In this document: positions 6,991-11,587 of the stretch, one piece after another | Layout of the letters: every line of letters begins with the position of its first letter | Numbering within the stretch: the stretch's first letter is position 1 | Assembly (NCBI GenBank): GCA_016202845.1 | Contig: JACQNW010000044.1 | Span: 1 to 11,587 of the forward strand | Reading direction: 5' to 3' | DNA length: 11,587 nucleotides | Source: Candidatus Aenigmatarchaeota archaeon | GTDB taxonomy: Archaea > Aenigmatarchaeota > Aenigmatarchaeia > GW2011-AR5 | Notes under the pieces: model-generated | The model's input: the letters and a program-made list of their open reading frames with translations, nothing else | Databases searched by the model: none | What the model was told of the DNA's origin: nothing | Program-made: the position numbers and the translations under genes

Positions 6991-8241
6991 ATGTCAAATG
7001 GTGGAGATGCTGGTGAATGTACGCTGCCTACAGGCAGCAATATAATTTTGCTAAGGGATTACCTTAATTTTGAACATGGAAAAGTGATAGACCTGCCTTT
7101 TGCCGGGGGCAAATTATATACTCAAGTTGAAAGAATGAAACCGCCTTCAAGAGAAGGGGATTCATTCGTAGATGTAATAGAAGAGTATGGAGAAGTTGGA
7201 AACAGGGATGAACGTTTCACAATGAAAGTTTACAACGGAATACCCAGAGGCAGCAACAAACATATTCTTACATACGTAATGCAGGACGGGATATACAAGT
7301 CATTGGGCGGCTCTAACGGCCACGCTAATGTATTGAGATACGGAGGCTCAAACTACGAAATTATTGATGGAGACGGCACTGCCATATTTGTTCTTGAATT
7401 GGTCGAATCACGTACGCACTCTGGCCATATAACAAAAAAACGCGGTTATTCTACAGAAGAAGCATTAATTTTGGTTAAAGCTTTGGCAGATTTGCTTACC
7501 ACAACTGATGTTTATCAAATAGCTCACCGCGACATAAAGCCTCAGAATATCCTGATACCAGCAGATGTTGCCGGCGGAAAAATAGCAAGAGTGCATCCAG
7601 ACAATGCAAAACTTTTTGACTTTGATATAGCATGGGATGAAAATATTGCCAAAAAAAACGGCATTGAAAGAAAGGATTTTGGAGGCATGATGATTGGCAC
7701 TGTAGGATTCATGGCGCCTGAGACAATGCGTCTTTCTGCGAGCACATTTGATCCGCCTGTTGACAGATATTCATTGGGATGCGTTGCGCTTGCCACGCTT
7801 ACAAATAGAACAATGCCATGGGAATTTCCAAAAAAAACCAATGATTACGGAGCACTACAAATTATTTTTAGTGCAATGAAAAGAAATGAGCTGCCAAACG
7901 GTTTTACACTACTTGATGAATTGCCATATTCAGCCACTGTCAAAAACGGCGTAAAAGACATGGTGCAAGGCTTGCTGGCAAAAGACCCTGACAAGAGGCC
8001 TGACACATATAGCACAGTCGACAGATGCGATGAACTCCTTGAACAAGTCAGAAGAGAGGACAGGGGCGGCATTGGATATGTGGAAATATCGCCTGAAGAT
8101 GTATCAGAACTTACAGGCGCAACAATGGCTGCAGGCTATGTGGACGTAAATGAGCTTAACAGGGAGCTTTCTCAAGCTGGCGATCTGAGACCCACTATTT
8201 TTCTTGATGGGGACGAAGCCAGGACAATTGCCGGATATTAA
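6991..8241 (+). CDS. Serine/threonine protein kinase (eukaryotic-like), DFD variant
   Basis: A 416-aa soluble protein with a protein kinase fold over residues 25-352. Visible motifs: K79 in FTMKVY (ATP-binding Lys), H179-R-D181-I-K183-P-Q-N186 (catalytic loop with base D181, K183 and N186), D210-F-D212 (metal-binding DFG position, with Asp replacing Gly), A242-P-E244 (end of activation segment), D258-R-Y-S-L-G263 and R336 in KDPDKRP. The Gly-rich loop is atypical (FAGG near 37-40), and no clear alpha-C Glu is seen; D99 may take its place. All the main catalytic residues remain, so it is probably active. The 60-residue tail after the kinase domain is unrecognised, and there is no membrane segment. 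It is transcribed alone, divergently from the three-gene operon, which suggests those products as possible partners or substrates; this is inference. Confidence 0.92.
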   Translation: MSNGGDAGECTLPTGSNIILLRDYLNFEHGKVIDLPFAGGKLYTQVERMKPPSREGDSFVDVIEEYGEVGNRDERFTMKVYNGIPRGSNKHILTYVMQDGIYKSLGGSNGHANVLRYGGSNYEIIDGDGTAIFVLELVESRTHSGHITKKRGYSTEEALILVKALADLLTTTDVYQIAHRDIKPQNILIPADVAGGKIARVHPDNAKLFDFDIAWDENIAKKNGIERKDFGGMMIGTVGFMAPETMRLSASTFDPPVDRYSLGCVALATLTNRTMPWEFPKKTNDYGALQIIFSAMKRNELPNGFTLLDELPYSATVKNGVKDMVQGLLAKDPDKRPDTYSTVDRCDELLEQVRREDRGGIGYVEISPEDVSELTGATMAAGYVDVNELNRELSQAGDLRPTIFLDGDEARTIAGY

Positions 8242-8310
8242 ATGTCCATGATCAAGGCCAGGAAAATTCCTTATCGGCACTTCTTATCACCTTTCTTTCC
8301 AAATAATCGA

Positions 8311-8331
8311 AAGATTTAAATAGTATCTATT
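8311..8331 (+). promoter_or_regulatory. BRE/TATA promoter with overlapping 13-bp dyad upstream of the HTH gene
   Basis: AAGATTTAAATAG supplies a purine-rich BRE-like edge and TTTAAATA (8315-8322) centred about 26 bp before the ATG at 8345, predicting a leaderless mRNA. The dyad AATAG-TAT-CTATT (8319-8331) overlaps the 3' half of the TATA box. A protein bound there would block TBP, so it is a natural autoregulation site for the winged-helix protein encoded just downstream. Confidence 0.65.
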
Positions 8332-8344
8332 ATAAAAAATACAG

Positions 8345-8911
8345 ATGAAAAAGACAGAGCTTGTTTACAGGCGCATTTTGCAGGAGGCGGAAAGCAACAG
8401 GAAAAAGCTTACGCAGGCTGGAATAGCCAGAGACCTGGGAGTTTCCTTGAGCACGGTAAACCATGCCTTGCATCCGCTTAGAAAGATGGGCGCTGTTTCT
8501 GTGAGTTTGCGCAGTTTTTCTGTTGTGGACACAAAAAAAATACTAATGCTCTGGGCGAGCATTAGAAACATAGAAAAGGATGTGATTTATGCTACGCGCG
8601 CAGAAATGGCGGCAAAGGATATTGAAAAAACAATGCCGTCCACTGTGGTGTTTGCCGCTTACTCGGCTTATCGCCTTGCTTTCAAGGAAGCACCTGCAGA
8701 TTATTCTGAAGTTTATGTTTATGGCGACGGTGAAGAAGTGAAAAAACGTTTTCCGCCAAAAGCAGGCCCGCCAAATGTATTTGTGCTGGAAAAACATTTT
8801 GATAAAATGACAAAAACCCAAATGTTCACAGACCTGTGGAACCTCAGGGAATGGTACGCAAAAGATTATTTGAATGCTTTGGAGAGGCGATTGGATGCAA
8901 TACTGGCATGA
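8345..8911 (+). CDS. Winged-helix regulator, AbiEi-like antitoxin candidate
   Basis: A 188-aa protein with an N-terminal winged helix-turn-helix: the HTH spans about residues 22-46 (LTQAGIARDLGVSLSTVNHAL), and a short wing follows at 48-62. Residues 97-188 look like the C-terminal part of AbiEi-type antitoxins: a STVVFAAYSAYRL helix, a YVYGDG strand, and a C-terminal helix resembling the TQ..xDLW motif followed by a YLNALERRL stretch. AbiEi proteins repress their own operon and counteract an AbiEii nucleotidyltransferase toxin; the next gene, overlapping this one by 17 nt, encodes such a fold. The start is the ATG at 8345, set by the TATA box 26 bp upstream; there is no Shine-Dalgarno, consistent with a leaderless transcript. 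The HTH is clear; the antitoxin assignment rests on context and weak motif resemblance. Confidence 0.85.
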   Translation: MKKTELVYRRILQEAESNRKKLTQAGIARDLGVSLSTVNHALHPLRKMGAVSVSLRSFSVVDTKKILMLWASIRNIEKDVIYATRAEMAAKDIEKTMPSTVVFAAYSAYRLAFKEAPADYSEVYVYGDGEEVKKRFPPKAGPPNVFVLEKHFDKMTKTQMFTDLWNLREWYAKDYLNALERRLDAILA

Positions 8912-9494
8912 CATGCTTACAGAGGAAAGCTGGGAATTGCTTAAAAAAATAAAAGGCGAATTCAGCTTTGTTCTGATAGGCGGCTGGGCAGTTTACTTGT
9001 TTGCAAAGAAAAACAAGTCAAGGGACATAAATATAGTGGCAGATTTTAAAACGATTGAATTTTTGAACAAAAATTATGACTTAAGGAAAAACAACAAGAT
9101 GAAAAAATACGAGATCAAGAAAGGCAACATAGACATTGACATATACGTGCCATATTATTCTGATCTTGGCTTGCCTTTGGAAAAAATAGGCACATCAAAA
9201 ATAGAAGGGTTTTTGGTTGCAAAGATTGAAGAGCTGTTGATACTGAAGCAGTTTGCAGAACTTGCCCGAAGCCAAAGCTCGAAAGGCGAAAAAGACAGAA
9301 TTGATATAATGTCTTTGCTGATTAATTGTGATGCTGATTTTTCCCGCTATAAAAAACTGCTCGAAGAGTTCAAGCTCCATAACCTTAGAAATGAGCTTTT
9401 ATCCCTGGTAAGAAATTTCAGAGAATACAAATACCTGAATCTCACACCAAGAGAATTAAAATTAAAGAAGAAAAAGCTCCTGGCTTTAATTTGA
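8895..9494 (+). CDS. Nucleotidyltransferase-fold protein, AbiEii-like toxin candidate
   Basis: A 199-aa protein with a nucleotidyltransferase beta-polymerase fold signature: G29-G30-W-A-V, then S42-R-D44-I-N46, and a later acidic strand D80-I-D82 that would give the third carboxylate. The family normally has D-x-D at the first pair; here the second Asp is Asn, which could weaken metal binding. Residues 111-140 contain EELLILKQFA and KDRID, typical of AbiEii/MNT-like enzymes after the core; the last 50 residues are Lys-rich and helical. I chose the ATG at 8895 (GGAG at 8881-8884 upstream). In-frame alternatives are a start at 8874 and the ATG at 8913, one base after the HTH stop. Overlap with the regulator gene implies coupled translation. 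AbiEii toxins transfer nucleotides to RNA targets; whether this one does is unknown. Confidence 0.8.
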   Translation: MQYWHDMLTEESWELLKKIKGEFSFVLIGGWAVYLFAKKNKSRDINIVADFKTIEFLNKNYDLRKNNKMKKYEIKKGNIDIDIYVPYYSDLGLPLEKIGTSKIEGFLVAKIEELLILKQFAELARSQSSKGEKDRIDIMSLLINCDADFSRYKKLLEEFKLHNLRNELLSLVRNFREYKYLNLTPRELKLKKKKLLALI

Positions 9495-9502
9495 CTTACT
9501 GC

Positions 9503-10312
9503 TTAAACACCCATGATTAACCGGAAGAAATTTCTTAATCCTGGGGCCATGCCAAGAACGAGAACAAGGAATTTCAGGAATGTTCTTTTTTCCAGGTCTT
9601 CAGGCTTTGAAAGCTCTTTATCAAGCACGTGCAGAACAACAACAACCACCACAAATTTCAGGACAAACATGAACCATGTGCCGAACAGTGAGATAAAGAA
9701 AGAAGGCAGGACATGCTGTTCAAAATACGGATAGAATGTTGTTGCCACGAATGTTGTAGTGGCATCGAACTCATGCGCCAACAGCAAAAAAGAATTTTCT
9801 GTTGTCAGCAGATTCCTTATTTTGCCTACACCCTTCCATTCGGCAATCCATTTCGCTGCAAATATGGCAACTGCCCACACCGCTGTTATTCCGAGCATGA
9901 GAAGCAAGGCGGCAGGGTCTGCTAATTTAACAAAAGACAAAGCTGCTATTGACAATACTGCCCCTATTCCAAACCATGTTTTATAATAAGCTATTTTATT
10001 GTTCAGCAGCCTGGAAACTACCAGCGCTACAAAAGTTAAAAGAAAAATTGACACATAGATCAATGGCGTGATAAGAAAAACAGTTTCAAAGATTTTTGCA
10101 TCCTGAAGGGCCCTCATCAGCCCGCCCAAGAACATATATGGAGTGACTGCGAAGAGGAATTTCCTGTCTATGGTTATGCCCATCTTCTTTATGACTTTGT
10201 AAACAATAACTGCTGAGATTACAAGAAGAATTGCATATACTGTTGTATTGTAAATGTTGTAGCCAGTTCCGTGTGTTATTGGATCTATGAAGTATGTTTC
10301 AAAAAAGCCCAT
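9503..10312 (-). CDS. DUF63 family archaeal membrane protein
   Basis: A 269-aa protein with about seven hydrophobic segments (roughly 23-40, 52-66, 79-100, 113-129, 133-153, 203-230, 245-258), an ordinary size for DUF63. Features I recall as typical of the family are visible: the YNIYNTTVY start of the first helix, FLGGLMRALQD near 61-71, a TPLIY segment near 82-86, H180-E-F-D183-A-T-T-T-F, and the C-terminal LGMAPGLRN. The conserved charged or polar residues inside membrane segments (R67, D71, H180, D183) hint at an enzyme or transporter, but no function is established. The mRNA is probably leaderless, driven by the TATA box shared with the divergent lipoprotein gene. Its 3' end faces the nucleotidyltransferase gene with an 8-nt gap. 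Confidence 0.9.
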   Translation of the reverse strand: MGFFETYFIDPITHGTGYNIYNTTVYAILLVISAVIVYKVIKKMGITIDRKFLFAVTPYMFLGGLMRALQDAKIFETVFLITPLIYVSIFLLTFVALVVSRLLNNKIAYYKTWFGIGAVLSIAALSFVKLADPAALLLMLGITAVWAVAIFAAKWIAEWKGVGKIRNLLTTENSFLLLAHEFDATTTFVATTFYPYFEQHVLPSFFISLFGTWFMFVLKFVVVVVVLHVLDKELSKPEDLEKRTFLKFLVLVLGMAPGLRNFFRLIMGV

Positions 10313-10332
10313 TTATTTCTAATGTTCTCAAT

Positions 10333-10344
10333 CTTTATATTAAG
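10333..10344. promoter_or_regulatory. Near-symmetric bidirectional TATA box
   Basis: CTTTATATTAAG reads CTTAATATAAAG on the other strand. Its centre lies 24-25 bp from the plus-strand ATG (10363) and 26-27 bp from the minus-strand ATG (10312), which is the leaderless spacing in both directions. The whole intergenic gap is only 50 bp, so one box appears to serve both genes. Confidence 0.6.
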
Positions 10345-10362
10345 CTTAGCAGATTATTATTT

Positions 10363-11463
10363 ATGAAAAGGCTAAAAGGCATTTGGCTGATGTTGTTACT
10401 TGTACTGCTCGTTTTTACAGCCGGATGCGCTGGAATACCAAATATTTTTGGAAGCAACATAATCGACCTCAATACTGTCGTGAATGTGGACGGCCAGAGG
10501 GACATTCTTGCCATAAAAAGCATAGAAACCATACCAAACAGCCCTGTCCTGCCGAGCAGCAGAGGAAATCCAGCCGCCATTCCTCCAATACCGCCAACAG
10601 TAACGCCTGTAGTTTTATCTTTCTTGTTGGAAAATCAAGACAAAATAAACAAGGCAGACAATGTTGTTGTAGACCTTTTTGATGCACCGGTGATGAGAGA
10701 GGATACGCGTGTTGGCGGACTGGCGTCTGTTGGCCCATTATGCAATTCGGCTGCAAGGCCGTGTCAGCCTGACAAATGTTATTTTGGAGATCCCAACTGC
10801 GTGTCAATATTTCCAGGCGAGCAAAAGCAGATAAACTTTTTCCTTGTCGCGCCTTTCCAGGATGAAATAGTCAATATCAGAACAACCGCCAGGATGGATT
10901 TCAAAGTAACTTACCAGTACGATGCATCATTCACATATTTGATACCAATCATTGGGTATGATGAAGTTCTGAGAAGGCAGGTAACAGGCGAGAAGCTAAG
11001 CGTACAGCAGTCAAAAGCCCATTCGTCAGGTCCTGTAGAAATAGATGCGGAATTGCTTGGATCGCCTTACGCTTTATCAGGACAGACAGCAACCCTTCTT
11101 TTCAAAATAAAAAATGCCGGGAGCGGGCAGGTTGCAGGCTCTGCCGGCATTCCAATGCCAAGCAAGATTCCTCCAAATGCTTTGGAAGTGACGTTTGATT
11201 CTGGACTGCGCGTGACTTCGCCGAATGGCGATTTTAACTGCCCTATTGGAGGAGGTGCTGGTGGGGCTATCGTTTGCAGGAACGCGCAGGCGATAGAAAT
11301 TTTCAAGGGCGAATCAAGGCGATCGTTGATTTTCAATATTGTCAATGCAAATCAAATAACAGAACCTTTCAAAACATTCCATATCATAGCAAGGATAGAC
11401 AACTATCTTTACGAACTCAAGAACAATGCCAACATCGAGATCAATTCTTTCCAGAACATATAG
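10363..11463 (+). CDS. Surface lipoprotein, stand-alone copy of the giant protein's ectodomain
   Basis: A 366-aa protein. The start at ATG 10363 is preferred over the in-frame ATG at 10294, because the latter would overlap the divergent gene and bury the signal peptide, while 10363 sits 24 bp from a TATA box and begins MKRLKGIW. A 15-residue hydrophobic core ends in a T19-A-G-C22 lipobox, so it is likely lipid-anchored outside. Residues 47-366 align by eye and in order with residues 754-1093 of the giant membrane protein: a core near 178-189 (MDFKVTYQYDA versus VNMTITYVYTA), a following (Y/I)DxxLxxRxxxGE block, a Cys at 293 versus C985, and a matching C-terminal strand. A Cys-rich loop with four Cys in 116-146 is extra here. 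I recognise no named family; a beta-sandwich surface protein is likely. Confidence 0.87.
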   Translation: MKRLKGIWLMLLLVLLVFTAGCAGIPNIFGSNIIDLNTVVNVDGQRDILAIKSIETIPNSPVLPSSRGNPAAIPPIPPTVTPVVLSFLLENQDKINKADNVVVDLFDAPVMREDTRVGGLASVGPLCNSAARPCQPDKCYFGDPNCVSIFPGEQKQINFFLVAPFQDEIVNIRTTARMDFKVTYQYDASFTYLIPIIGYDEVLRRQVTGEKLSVQQSKAHSSGPVEIDAELLGSPYALSGQTATLLFKIKNAGSGQVAGSAGIPMPSKIPPNALEVTFDSGLRVTSPNGDFNCPIGGGAGGAIVCRNAQAIEIFKGESRRSLIFNIVNANQITEPFKTFHIIARIDNYLYELKNNANIEINSFQNI

Positions 11464-11466
11464 CCC

Positions 11467-11487
11467 TTTTTTCTTACAAAGAAAAAA
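11467..11487. terminator. AT-rich hairpin with U-tract after the lipoprotein gene
   Basis: Perfect inverted repeat TTTTTTCTT-ACA-AAGAAAAAA (9-bp arms, 3-nt loop), starting 3 bases after the lipoprotein stop. Archaeal termination needs only a run of T on the sense strand; here there are six T followed by CTT. The symmetric layout would also give a T-run for transcripts arriving from the right. Confidence 0.55.
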
Positions 11488-11529
11488 TCCCTAGTGGAAA
11501 TAAAGAAATGAAGGCTTACGCATGGTAAC

Positions 11530-11551
11530 TTTTCTTTCGTTGGAAAGAAAA
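11530..11551. terminator. Second AT-rich hairpin near the right edge
   Basis: Perfect inverted repeat TTTTCTTTC-GTTG-GAAAGAAAA (9-bp arms, 4-nt loop). The long A-run that follows (through 11556) is a T-run on the minus strand, so it fits termination of a gene entering from the right on that strand. No gene is seen in 11464-11587; a six-codon reading frame at 11507 is not credible. Confidence 0.45.
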
Positions 11552-11587
11552 AAAAATTACAAATCTAGTTTATTAATGGTATACTAC

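Noticed and set aside
7645..7665. A-runs in the kinase gene (near 7651 and 7829) as a frameshift or slippage site
   Set aside because: The kinase motifs continue in the same frame through both runs, and no alternative frame gives a meaningful extension.
8242..8344. Search for a small RNA or small gene in the gap after the kinase
   Set aside because: Only a pyrimidine-rich stretch (a probable terminator, 8290-8300) and the HTH promoter were found; no stable structure or coding signal.
8543..8914. 123-codon minus-strand frame opposite the HTH gene
   Set aside because: The plus frame has a promoter, an HTH and a partner gene; the reverse translation is Cys/Phe/His-rich and shows no domain.
10294..10362. 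Upstream in-frame start of the surface lipoprotein (23 extra residues)
   Set aside because: It would overlap the divergent DUF63 gene, hide the signal peptide inside the chain and lie before the TATA box; the ATG at 10363 has the right promoter spacing.
1..11587. Search for CRISPR arrays, tRNA genes, insertion sequences and attachment sites
   Set aside because: No regularly spaced repeats, cloverleaf-like sequence, transposase motif or flanking direct repeat was seen by eye.

Overview
The window reads as archaeal chromosomal DNA, most likely from a DPANN-type lineage. The support is an archaeal DUF63 membrane protein, AT-rich TATA boxes 24-27 bp upstream of several start codons (so probably leaderless mRNAs), GGTG-type ribosome binding sites on the remaining starts that show one, small compact genes and very short intergenic gaps. 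The phylum cannot be fixed from this sequence. No rRNA, tRNA, insertion sequence or CRISPR array was seen.

Layout. (1) 1-4317 (+): a giant membrane protein whose 5' end is cut by the window edge. It has a charged, coiled-coil-rich N-terminal half, five membrane segments, a long cysteine-rich ectodomain and a C-terminal lytic-transglycosylase (SLT/GH23-like) domain. (2) 4314-6821 (-): a tight three-gene operon, in transcription order a degenerate pentapeptide-repeat-like protein, a single-pass membrane protein and a small lipoprotein. The lipoprotein gene is convergent with the giant gene and their stop codons overlap. (3) 6822-6990: a regulatory region with two nested inverted repeats between this operon and a divergent gene. 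(4) 6991-8241 (+): a soluble Ser/Thr protein kinase with a DFD in place of DFG. (5) 8345-9494 (+): a two-gene operon of a winged-helix regulator and an overlapping nucleotidyltransferase-fold gene, resembling an AbiEi/AbiEii type IV toxin-antitoxin pair. (6) 9503-10312 (-): a DUF63 multi-pass membrane protein. (7) 10363-11463 (+): a secreted lipoprotein, divergent from the DUF63 gene and sharing with it one near-symmetric TATA box. (8) 11464-11587: no gene, two AT-rich hairpins that look like terminators.

How the genes may work together. The final lipoprotein aligns by eye, collinearly, with about 340 residues of the giant protein's ectodomain (roughly residues 754-1093), so the organism carries both a membrane-fused and a free, lipid-anchored copy of the same apparently unnamed surface domain. 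With a peptidoglycan-cleaving-type domain on the outside of an archaeal cell, this suggests a cell-surface machine for contacting or breaching another cell's wall, or a secretion/conjugation-like device (polytopic VirB6-like core plus VirB1-like lysozyme domain). That is inference. The kinase and its divergent operon form a second candidate module: two proteins predicted in the cytosol (kinase, pentapeptide-like protein) and two with outward-facing domains (single-pass protein, lipoprotein).
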